From an uncultured Eubacteriales bacterium (GTDB taxonomy: Bacteria; Bacillota; Clostridia; Oscillospirales; Acutalibacteraceae): a stretch of DNA of 64,000 nt. Where the stretch lies: the NCBI GenBank assembly GCA_934436505.1, contig CAKSAP010000002.1:124001-188000 (forward strand), given 5' to 3'. Positions 25,525-33,125 of this stretch are shown here, one piece after another. Below the pieces are notes generated by a model. The model had not been told where the DNA came from. It searched no databases and was given only the letters and a program-made list of their open reading frames with translations. Within the stretch, counting starts at the first letter, position 1, and each line of letters opens with the position of its first letter. The translations under genes were made by a program, and so were the position numbers.

Positions 25525-26292
25525 TTATTTTACCGCCGTGAAAAACAGTCTCGGCATTTTAAGTATCAGCTTGCCGTTTGCCCTTACGGGATAAAGGCTG
25601 TTGATATTCTTTTCCAATTCGGCAAGAAATTCAGCCTGTTCATCATCCGCCAATGCGTCGAGATACGGTCGCAGACCGCTGCCCGAGTACCATGACAGAA
25701 CACCCTTTGCACCGTCAACGGTGTGATAATAGGTCGTTTGCCACATATTAAAGGACGAAGCCTTTTCGCACAGGATGTCATAATACTCTGTGTCGGATAA
25801 ATTGTAAAAATCTCTTATATCAGCGAGCTTTTTCCACTTTTCTTGCTTTACGACCTTTTTGAGCATTTCGTAAAACGGCGCAGTCTGAACAATCGGTATT
25901 TGCACCGCAAGCGTTCCGCCGTCCTTGAGCTTTTCAAATACTGCGTCGAACAGCTCATACTGCCTCGGTATCCACTGAAAGCAGGCGTTAGAGAAAATCA
26001 AATCGAATTTTCTGTCAAACTCATAAAGCCCGTCGGGCGCATCGCATTTTTGAAAGCTGATATCAGGATGATCGGCTTTTGCTTTTTTGAGCATACCGTC
26101 CGAATAATCCACGCCCGTTATATCGTCGTTCGGAAACTGCGACTTCAGCGCAAATGTGCTGTTTCCGGGTCCGCAGCCTATGTCAAGAGCTCTTTTCGGG
26201 TCAAGAGAGGTGAGCCTTGATATTAAGTCAAGCGATGGCTGTGTTCTCTCTTTTTTGAATTTAAGATACTGTGTTGAATTCCAATCCGACAT
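25525..26292 (-). CDS. tam: Trans-aconitate 2-methyltransferase-like SAM methyltransferase
   Basis: 255 residues with start at 26292 (GGTGAT upstream); a start at 26304 lacks a site. SAM-binding motif I is ALDIGCGPGNSTFAL near 38, followed by ITGVDYSDGML, KCDAPDG and FDLIFSNACFQWIP. The WNxxQYLKFxxERTQPxxDL start and the FSNAxxQW motif are characteristic of Tam, which methylates trans-aconitate. It stands alone on the minus strand. Confidence 0.8.
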   Translation of the reverse strand: MSDWNSTQYLKFKKERTQPSLDLISRLTSLDPKRALDIGCGPGNSTFALKSQFPNDDITGVDYSDGMLKKAKADHPDISFQKCDAPDGLYEFDRKFDLIFSNACFQWIPRQYELFDAVFEKLKDGGTLAVQIPIVQTAPFYEMLKKVVKQEKWKKLADIRDFYNLSDTEYYDILCEKASSFNMWQTTYYHTVDGAKGVLSWYSGSGLRPYLDALADDEQAEFLAELEKNINSLYPVRANGKLILKMPRLFFTAVK

Positions 26293-26360
26293 TTTAATCA
26301 CCATAGGAAAATTTTGAAAGCAATATGATTTGAACAGTGTGCTTTTTTACCGCTTACTCC

Positions 26361-26579
26361 TTAAAGCTTGAAATCGTCCTCATTAAACTGCTGAAGCTCG
26401 GGCGCACGGCGAGGAACTCTTTTCATAATATCATATTTGTATTTCCTGCATTTATAATCCTTTGCGACAATGCCCTTTTTTACGCAAAGCACCGTTTCAC
26501 CGTCGGGCGAGGGCTTGCCGTGCTGACAGTAGGCGCAGGCAGGGGATATGTTGACTGTGTTAAAAACCGATTTTCTCAT
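26361..26579 (-). CDS. Conserved small four-cysteine protein
   Basis: 72 residues; AGGATG precedes the start at 26579. Cysteines occur as CAYCQHG near 15-18, VLCVKKG near 32 and YKCRKYKYDIMKRVPRRAPEL near 44, so it may bind zinc. I recall this pattern as a conserved unknown in Clostridia but cannot name a domain. It lies upstream of the tam gene and downstream of ylbJ on the same strand. Confidence 0.65.
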   Translation of the reverse strand: MRKSVFNTVNISPACAYCQHGKPSPDGETVLCVKKGIVAKDYKCRKYKYDIMKRVPRRAPELQQFNEDDFKL

Positions 26580-26664
26580 TTTTTCACATCCTGTTGCGGA
26601 TAAATATTTTTCGTGGTATGTTAAATCTAATTATATCACAATATTTCAAAAAATTCAAAGCCTT

Positions 26665-27744
26665 CTATCGCTTGCGAATTTCTCTTTTTGATTTCCTTTC
26701 GTTGTCAAGCTCAAAAATCAAAACAGAGCACATCAAAAGCAGAGCGCAGGCGGTGGGGAGAGATACGGAATATGCCTCAAATGACGGCGTTGACGTATTT
26801 GCAAACACCTCAATTTCACACGGAACAAATTTGAGAATTACCGAGCAGATAAGCGCCGATACCGCAGAGCATAACACCCTTGCCGTATAAAACAGCTTTG
26901 CCGACAGCCCTGTCCGTGCTACATATGAATAAATTTGACAGTGAACGGACAGACCGCCAAAGGATATTATCGCCGCAAAGGCAGGAACGGGCAGTAAATT
27001 TAGCGACATTTTAATTCCGCTTGTAACCTCAAGAATACTCGACAACGCAACCGTATATCCGTTTAACGAGAACGAGCAAATGTATTTAATTAAGCAATTG
27101 AAAATTACAATCCAGCTGCAAACGGAAATCATAGCCTTTACGCTGTCGGTAACGGAAAACGAAAACGCTTCAATGGGGTTTTTGAGAATTACGGGCGACT
27201 CTTTTTTGTATTCGTAAGCCTTTTCCGTATCAATAAACCTTGTTAAAATCCCGATTACAACAGAGGAAAGAGCAACCGAGCAGTAGAGAATAACACCTGC
27301 ACGGGTGCTGCCCAAAAGCATTGTTCCGACGGTGCTGATTATAAAGGCAGGTCCTGCGTTAATGCAGAAAAGGTCTAATTTTTGAGCCGCTTTTTGCGAT
27401 ATTTTACCCTCGCACAATAATTCATAGGTCATTTTTGCGCCGATAGGATAACCGCCGATTAGCGACATTAAAATCACGCTTGAGGCGACAGGGGGCAGGC
27501 GAAAGAGCTTAACCGTAATTTTTCCGAAAATTTTGCCGAATAAATCGCATATTCCCGATTTTACGATAAATTGTGAAATTATCATAAACGGAAAAAGCGT
27601 CGGTATAACGCTATCGACGCACAGAAGCATACCCTCTTTTATCCCCGAGGCGCAGACCTGCGATTTTGAAAAAAGGCAGAAGCACGCACCTAACGGAAAA
27701 ATTATTAAAATCAGGTTGCCTATACGGGCTTTCATTTTTTCCAT
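26665..27744 (-). CDS. ylbJ: Sporulation integral membrane protein YlbJ
   Basis: 359 residues with eight to ten hydrophobic segments and Gate-domain motifs: MLLCVDSVIPTLFPFMIISQF near 38, SLIGGYPIGAKMTYEL near 95, CINAGPAFIISTVG near 130 and SFGGLSVHCQIY near 265. This matches YlbJ, a nucleoside-recognition/Gate family membrane protein needed for spore cortex formation. It is divergent from yqfC, with a shared 70-bp promoter region. Confidence 0.85.
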   Translation of the reverse strand: MEKMKARIGNLILIIFPLGACFCLFSKSQVCASGIKEGMLLCVDSVIPTLFPFMIISQFIVKSGICDLFGKIFGKITVKLFRLPPVASSVILMSLIGGYPIGAKMTYELLCEGKISQKAAQKLDLFCINAGPAFIISTVGTMLLGSTRAGVILYCSVALSSVVIGILTRFIDTEKAYEYKKESPVILKNPIEAFSFSVTDSVKAMISVCSWIVIFNCLIKYICSFSLNGYTVALSSILEVTSGIKMSLNLLPVPAFAAIISFGGLSVHCQIYSYVARTGLSAKLFYTARVLCSAVSALICSVILKFVPCEIEVFANTSTPSFEAYSVSLPTACALLLMCSVLIFELDNERKSKREIRKR

Positions 27745-27771
27745 ATCATCACACTCTCTTTATGGTATCAA

Positions 27772-27794
27772 ATTATATGCTTTGTCATATAGAT
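27772..27794. promoter_or_regulatory. Divergent sporulation-type -10 elements
   Basis: Read on the minus strand 27779-27772 gives CATATAAT, and on the + strand 27786-27794 gives CATATAGAT. Both resemble the sigma-E -10 consensus CATACAnT, one facing ylbJ and one facing yqfC. The -35 elements are less clear. Both genes are known mother-cell genes in relatives, which fits. Confidence 0.4.
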
Positions 27795-27813
27795 ATATGA
27801 GCGAGGTGAGCAA

Positions 27814-28122
27814 ATGAGTTCAGGCGGAAAGAAATCACGAGAAAAGCGAAAAAGCATAGCAGGCGAAAAGCTGAAAACTGCTTTGGATATACCCGAAATA
27901 CTTACGGCAGAGCTTCCGCACATCGAAGCGGAGGGGAACAGGGAAATATCCGTTGACGGATGCCGTGGAATAATTGAATACACGCAGGATAAGGTGCGAT
28001 TAAATGCAGGCAAGCTCATTATAACCTTTGTCGGAGACGATATGGAAATTAAGGCTTATTCCGAGATACAAACGGTTATCAGCGGAAATATTTTAAGCGT
28101 GGAATTTGAAGGTCAGGGGTGA
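27814..28122 (+). CDS. yqfC: Sporulation protein YqfC
   Basis: 102 residues, GCGAGGTGAG site upstream. The pattern LDIPEILTAELPHIEAEGNREISVDGCRGIIEYTQDKVRLNAGKLIITFVGDDMEIKAYS is that of the YqfC family (YabP-like fold). It is followed immediately by yqfD, as in other spore formers. Confidence 0.9.
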   Translation: MSSGGKKSREKRKSIAGEKLKTALDIPEILTAELPHIEAEGNREISVDGCRGIIEYTQDKVRLNAGKLIITFVGDDMEIKAYSEIQTVISGNILSVEFEGQG

Positions 28123-28126
28123 GGGA

Positions 28127-29293
28127 ATGCTGATAATAAGGCTAATACGGTTTTTATTGGGTTTTGTAACCTTTACCGCTTACGGCGGCTTCCCCGAACG
28201 CTTTGTAAACCTCTGTACCATGAATAAAATACCGCTTTGGAATATGAAAAAGAGTAAGGACAGTATAACAGCCGACACAACGGTTAACGGATACAAGTCT
28301 ATAAAAGCTTCCGCTAAAAATTCGGGCGTTCGTGTGAGGATAACAGAAAAGCACGGACTGCCGTTTTTCATCCACAAAAACAGGCGAAGAATAGGCTTGC
28401 TTGCAGGCTTTATGACGGCGATAATTACCGTTTCGTTTTTATCGACAATGATATGGAGCGTGTCGGTTTCGGGCAATAAAACGCTTTCCGACGAGCAAAT
28501 TTTGGAGGCGTTTGAAACAGTCGGCGTAAAGGTGGGCGCAAGACGTTCGGCGATTTCTCCGTCGGAGGCGGCATATGAGGCTAAACGGCTGTTGCCGAAA
28601 ATTGCATGGGCGAGCGTAAATATAAAAGGCTCAAGGGTTGAAATTGTCGTAAGCGAATTGAGCGAGGCACCCGAATTTCCCGACAGTACGACGCCCTGCA
28701 ATATAGTTGCCGCACAGGACGGAACGATTATGGGAATTGAAGCGACGGTCGGGGTTGCCGAGGTACGTTCGGGCGATGCGGTATTAAAAGGCGATTTGCT
28801 TATTTCGGGAATTACCGAAAATCTTGACAAGACCTATAATTTGAAATCGGCGAGGGGTAAAGTTCACGCCCGTGTGAAAAACGAAATCAACGCCTCCTGT
28901 AACGATGCGCAATTTTCAAGGCTTTCAAAGCTGTCGGAGCAGAATTCGCTGTTTATATTCGGACTTAAAATTCCGCTTGGTATCGGCGTGGGGGAGGATA
29001 ACGCTTACACCGAAAAAAGCTTTGTGGCAAACGGAGATATGAGCTTGCCTATCGGAAAAATCACAAAAAGAGTTTATTATTCCGAGCCTTGCGAGGCTTT
29101 CCCCGACGAGTACAAAAAGGTTTATTCGGCGTACCTTTACGCTTGCTCTTACAGAGCCATGTATTCGGAGAGCGAGCAGATACTTTCCTCGGATTTTTCG
29201 TTCGATTTTGTAAACGGAGAGCCGCTGTTCAGCGGAAACTATGAGTGCAAGAAAGAAATAGGCAAAAGACTTGAAATTTTTGTTGAAAAATGA
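28127..29293 (+). CDS. yqfD: Sporulation protein YqfD (stage IV membrane protein)
   Basis: 388 residues from ATG 28127 (GGGGTGAGG upstream). An N-terminal YabP/YqfC-like part (1-80), a membrane segment near 88-112 (GLLAGFMTAIITVSFLSTMIWSVSV), a POTRA-like section (GNKTLSDEQILEAFETVGVKVGARRSAI) and a beta-rich extracytoplasmic end. This is the usual YqfD plan; it is needed for forespore development. Cotranscribed with yqfC. Confidence 0.9.
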   Translation: MLIIRLIRFLLGFVTFTAYGGFPERFVNLCTMNKIPLWNMKKSKDSITADTTVNGYKSIKASAKNSGVRVRITEKHGLPFFIHKNRRRIGLLAGFMTAIITVSFLSTMIWSVSVSGNKTLSDEQILEAFETVGVKVGARRSAISPSEAAYEAKRLLPKIAWASVNIKGSRVEIVVSELSEAPEFPDSTTPCNIVAAQDGTIMGIEATVGVAEVRSGDAVLKGDLLISGITENLDKTYNLKSARGKVHARVKNEINASCNDAQFSRLSKLSEQNSLFIFGLKIPLGIGVGEDNAYTEKSFVANGDMSLPIGKITKRVYYSEPCEAFPDEYKKVYSAYLYACSYRAMYSESEQILSSDFSFDFVNGEPLFSGNYECKKEIGKRLEIFVEK

Positions 29294-29352
29294 TAATACA
29301 TTGTGGTAAAATATATTAAATATAAATAGATTTTTCAAAAGGTGGTCGTTCG

Positions 29353-30312
29353 GTGTTCGAGCAGATAATCAATGTTGACAGAATGGAGCACGCCGTCAGC
29401 CTTTTCGGCAGCTTTGACGAGAATATCAAGCTTATAGAAAAGGAGTTCGGCGTAAGCGTTATAAACAGAGGCTCGGAGCTTAAAATCACGGGCGAAGCGG
29501 AAAACGTCGATAAGGCGTCAAGAGCCGTTAAAGGACTTCTTATGCTTATAAATAAGGGCGAGTCGCTTTCGGATCAAAATGTCCGCTATGTTATATCGCT
29601 TGTAAAGGACGACTCCGAGGAAAAGCTTTCCGAGATGACGGGCGATTGCGTTTGCGTTACCTCAAAGGGTAAGCCCGTAAAGCCAAAAACACTCGGTCAG
29701 AAAAAATATATCGAGGCGATAAGAAACAACACGATTGTTCTCGGAGCAGGACCTGCCGGCACGGGAAAGACCTATCTTGCGGTTGCGATGGCTGTTACGG
29801 CTTTTCGTGCGAAAGAGGTAAACAGAATAATTCTTACAAGACCTGCTGTTGAGGCAGGCGAAAAGCTGGGCTTCCTTCCGGGCGATTTACAGCAAAAGGT
29901 AGACCCGTATTTACGACCCTTGTATGACGCTCTTTTTGATATGCTCGGCGCAGAGTCTTTTCAGAAATATCAGGAGAGGGGAAGCATTGAGGTTGCGCCG
30001 CTTGCGTATATGCGAGGCAGAACGCTTGACGACAGCTTTATAATTCTTGACGAGGCGCAGAACACTACTAAAGAACAGATGAAAATGTTCTTGACCCGTC
30101 TCGGCTTTAATTCAAAGATGGTTGTTACGGGCGACATAACGCAGATTGACCTGCCCGACGGCAAAAAATCGGGACTTAAACAGGCAATGCGGATTTTGAA
30201 AAACATTCCCGGTATTGCAATCAATGAATTCACCGAAAAGGATGTTGTAAGGCATAAATTGGTACAGGATATAATCAAGGCTTATGAAAAAAGTGAGGAG
30301 AAGAGAAAATGA
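29353..30312 (+). CDS. phoH: PhoH-family ATPase
   Basis: 319 residues from GTG 29353 with AAAGGTGG upstream. The N-terminal KH-like region is followed by Walker A GPAGTGKTYLAV near 133, RPAVEAGEKLGFLPGDL near 160 and Walker B FIILDEAQNTT near 230. PhoH proteins are cytoplasmic ATPases linked to RNA metabolism; phoH followed by ybeY is the standard Firmicute order, and the stop overlaps ybeY by 4 nt. Confidence 0.9.
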   Translation: MFEQIINVDRMEHAVSLFGSFDENIKLIEKEFGVSVINRGSELKITGEAENVDKASRAVKGLLMLINKGESLSDQNVRYVISLVKDDSEEKLSEMTGDCVCVTSKGKPVKPKTLGQKKYIEAIRNNTIVLGAGPAGTGKTYLAVAMAVTAFRAKEVNRIILTRPAVEAGEKLGFLPGDLQQKVDPYLRPLYDALFDMLGAESFQKYQERGSIEVAPLAYMRGRTLDDSFIILDEAQNTTKEQMKMFLTRLGFNSKMVVTGDITQIDLPDGKKSGLKQAMRILKNIPGIAINEFTEKDVVRHKLVQDIIKAYEKSEEKRK

Positions 30313-30815
30313 CGGATAAGATTAAAGTAATTATTTCAAACGAACAAAAGGATATTAAAATACCGACGGGTGTGCGTATGCTTGTACGCCGTTGCTGTAA
30401 TGCCGTGCTTCGTCAGGAGAATTTTGAAGGCTCGGCTGAAATCAGCGTAACCTTTGTAAATAACGAGCAAATTCACAAGCTCAATCTTGAACATAGAAAC
30501 ATAGACAGGGAGACAGACGTTCTTTCATTCCCACTCGGCGAAAACGGTGTTTACGACATAAACCACGACACAGGTGCAAAGATGCTCGGCGATATAGTCA
30601 TTTCTATTGAAAAGGCTTTTGCTCAGGCTGAGGAATACGGTCATCCGCTTCAGAGGGAAATAGCATTTTTGACGGTACATTCACTTTTGCACCTTTTGGG
30701 ATATGACCACGAGAACGGCGGACTTGAGGCTGTTCATATGCGTGAGAAGGAAGAGAGCGTTCTCACACAGCTCGGTCTTAAAAGAAACGGAAGCTATTAT
30801 CTCGACGAGGAATAA
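30309..30815 (+). CDS. ybeY: Endoribonuclease YbeY
   Basis: 168 residues with the zinc motif HSLLHLLGYDH (H-x3-H-x5-H) near 119-129 and VTFVNNEQIHKLN, RETDVLSFPL upstream. YbeY acts in 16S rRNA maturation and ribosome quality control. Start overlaps phoH. Confidence 0.93.
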   Translation: MTDKIKVIISNEQKDIKIPTGVRMLVRRCCNAVLRQENFEGSAEISVTFVNNEQIHKLNLEHRNIDRETDVLSFPLGENGVYDINHDTGAKMLGDIVISIEKAFAQAEEYGHPLQREIAFLTVHSLLHLLGYDHENGGLEAVHMREKEESVLTQLGLKRNGSYYLDEE

Positions 30816-30818
30816 GCG

Positions 30819-31298
30819 ATGAAAAGTCTTATAAAGAGCTTCGGCTACGCTTTTTCGGGGATTTTTGAGGCGTTGAGATACGAACGAAATATGCGAATAC
30901 ATTTTGTATGTATGATATATATGTATTCTTTTCTTTTCGTCTATGATTTCTTTGAAATTACAAGAACTCAATTAGCTGTAATTTTCCTTGCAAATATGGC
31001 GGTCGTGGCGGCAGAGCTTATAAACACGGCGGTTGAACGGACGGTTGACCTTGCGAGTGAGGAATATACCAATAACGGCAAGATAGCAAAGGACACGGCG
31101 GCAGGTGCGGTGCTTGTATGTGCGATTTTTGCGGTGGCAACGGGAATTGCAATACTCGGTCAGCCCGAAGCATTTTCGCAAATGCTCTTATATTACCGTG
31201 AAAAGCCCGTTATGCTTGTTATTTTCATACTTTCAATAATCCCTGCAACGGTGTTTATATTCAAGGGCTTCGGTAAGGCTTCAAAGGATAAAAAATAA
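30819..31298 (+). CDS. dgkA: Diacylglycerol/undecaprenol kinase with C-terminal extension
   Basis: 159 residues. The DgkA motif VVAAELINTAVERTVDL is near 63-79, between transmembrane helices. Firmicute DgkA enzymes phosphorylate undecaprenol. The usual length is 120-130; here an extra C-terminal hydrophobic segment (PVMLVIFILSIIPATVFIF) is present. Positioned between ybeY and era, as expected. Confidence 0.88.
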   Translation: MKSLIKSFGYAFSGIFEALRYERNMRIHFVCMIYMYSFLFVYDFFEITRTQLAVIFLANMAVVAAELINTAVERTVDLASEEYTNNGKIAKDTAAGAVLVCAIFAVATGIAILGQPEAFSQMLLYYREKPVMLVIFILSIIPATVFIFKGFGKASKDKK

Positions 31299-31310
31299 AG
31301 GAAATATTAA

Positions 31311-32213
31311 ATGAACAATACATCAAAAACGGCGTTTATCGCCATAGTCGGCAAGGCAAATGTCGGCAAATCTTCAATTCTTAACAGACTTATAGGCAGC
31401 AAAATTGCCATTGTTTCGTCAAAGCCGCAGACTACAAGAACAAGAATAATGGGCGTTTTGACAACTGAGGACAATGTTCAGCTTGTATTTACGGACACTC
31501 CCGGTTTTCATAAGCCGAAAAACAAGCTCGGCGAAAAGATGGTGCAGGCTGTAAGCGACAGTATATCGGGCGTTGACTCCTGCCTTTTTGTGGTTGACGC
31601 AAACGACGAAAAGCTCAACACGGCAGAGCTTGAGCTTATAAAAAAATTCAAGACGGAAAAAATGACGGTTGTGCTTGCTATCAATAAAATAGATATGCTC
31701 AAGGACAAAACCGAGCTTATGAAAAAGCTTGCCGAGCTGTCGGCTCTCTATGATTTCAAAGCGATTGTCCCCGTCAGCGCACAGTCGGGCGACGGACTTG
31801 ACGCCTTGCTTGACGAGTTAAAAGCGTTGTCGGTCGAGAGCATCCACTTTTTCCCCGACGACACCTTGACGGATCAGCCCGAAAGAGTGCTTGTCGCTGA
31901 AATTATCAGGGAAAAAATGCTTCGTCTTTTGGATAAGGAAATTCCTCACGGCACAGCGGTTGCAATCGAAAGAATGAGAGAGCGTGACGACGGCAGTATT
32001 ATGGACGTCGAAGCGACAATATATTGCGAGCGTGAAAGTCATAAGGGAATTATTATCGGCAAGGGCGGTCAAATGCTCAAAAAAATATCTACATATGCAC
32101 GTCAGGATATTGAAAACTTCTTTGATATAAAGGTAAATCTTCAATGCTGGGTAAAAGTAAAAGAGGATTGGCGAAACAGAGAAGGAATTATTCACAATTT
32201 TGGTTTAGATTAA
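31311..32213 (+). CDS. era: GTPase Era
   Basis: 300 residues. G1 GKANVGKSS near 14, G3 DTPGFH near 62, G4 NKID near 124, and a C-terminal KH domain with GIIIGKGGQMLKK near 240. Era assists 30S assembly by binding the 16S rRNA end. Confidence 0.95.
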   Translation: MNNTSKTAFIAIVGKANVGKSSILNRLIGSKIAIVSSKPQTTRTRIMGVLTTEDNVQLVFTDTPGFHKPKNKLGEKMVQAVSDSISGVDSCLFVVDANDEKLNTAELELIKKFKTEKMTVVLAINKIDMLKDKTELMKKLAELSALYDFKAIVPVSAQSGDGLDALLDELKALSVESIHFFPDDTLTDQPERVLVAEIIREKMLRLLDKEIPHGTAVAIERMRERDDGSIMDVEATIYCERESHKGIIIGKGGQMLKKISTYARQDIENFFDIKVNLQCWVKVKEDWRNREGIIHNFGLD

Positions 32214-32275
32214 CAGTAATACAGCCGTCTTAAAAGGTTAAGTTAATTATATAAATCTTTTAAGGCGGTATTGTT

Positions 32276-32431
32276 ATGAAAAGCGAGGATTTTTGGTACG
32301 TTTTTTCCAAAAGCGGAAAAATTGACGATTATATAAAATATAACGCAATAAAACAGGAAGAGAAAACCGAGGAAGCGAAAAATGAGGTACAACACAAAGG
32401 GTCTTATCCTCAGAGAACAGAATATCGGTGA
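32276..32431 (+). CDS. yqzL: YqzL-family short protein overlapping recO
   Basis: 51 residues from ATG 32276, with TAAGGCGG at 32261-32268. The N-terminus MKSEDFWYVFSKSGKIDDYIKY matches the YqzL family (W-x2-FS-x-G-x-ID-x-Y), which sits between era and recO in Bacillus. The last 17 codons overlap the start of recO in another frame. Function unknown. Confidence 0.75.
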   Translation: MKSEDFWYVFSKSGKIDDYIKYNAIKQEEKTEEAKNEVQHKGSYPQRTEYR

Positions 32432-33125
32432 ACGGGACAAGCTGGTTACGGTGCTGACGGAGGATATGGGTATCGTAAAGGCTTTCGTCAGAGGGGCGAA
32501 GAGCATAAAAAGCAAAAAGCATTCCACCACGGGGCAATTCTGCTATTCGCAGCTTTCCTTTTATTCGGGAAAGGACAGCTACATAATTGACGAGGCGCAG
32601 AGTATCGAAATGTTTTTTGAATTGAGAAGCGATATTGAAAAGCTTGCTCTCGCACAGTATTTTGCCGAACTTGCGTGTGAGCTGTCGCCGCAGGACGAGC
32701 AGGCTACCGATTATTTGCGCCTTATGCTGAACGCTCTTTATATGCTGGCTCACGACAAAAAGCCTGCACAGCAGCTAAAGGCGATTGTCGAGCTCAGGCT
32801 TATGTCGCTTTCGGGTTATGCACCGAGCCTTGTTGCGTGTGAGAGGTGCGGAGAGTTTGAAACGCCTACAATGTATTTTGACGTTGAACACGGACTTCTC
32901 TATTGCGAAAACTGTGCCTCGGGAAACGCTCTTTTTCCGCTTCCGCTGCGTATCGTTACGGCAATGCGGCACATTGTTTTCTCAAGCCTTGAAAAGCTTT
33001 TCAGCTTCAAAATGACTGATTCCGAATTATCCGAGCTTTCATATATAACCGAAATATACACAAGGGTTAAATCGGACAGAAATTTCAAAACACTTGAATT
33101 TTACAATTCTATGAGGACTTTATAA
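32382..33125 (+). CDS. recO: DNA repair protein RecO
   Basis: 247 residues. N-terminal OB fold (TKGLILREQNIGERDKLVTVLTEDMG), helical core, and the zinc-type cysteines CERCGEF and CENCASG near 150-180. RecO loads RecA on SSB-coated DNA. The start lies inside yqzL; the stop abuts mutS2. Confidence 0.93.
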   Translation: MRYNTKGLILREQNIGERDKLVTVLTEDMGIVKAFVRGAKSIKSKKHSTTGQFCYSQLSFYSGKDSYIIDEAQSIEMFFELRSDIEKLALAQYFAELACELSPQDEQATDYLRLMLNALYMLAHDKKPAQQLKAIVELRLMSLSGYAPSLVACERCGEFETPTMYFDVEHGLLYCENCASGNALFPLPLRIVTAMRHIVFSSLEKLFSFKMTDSELSELSYITEIYTRVKSDRNFKTLEFYNSMRTL

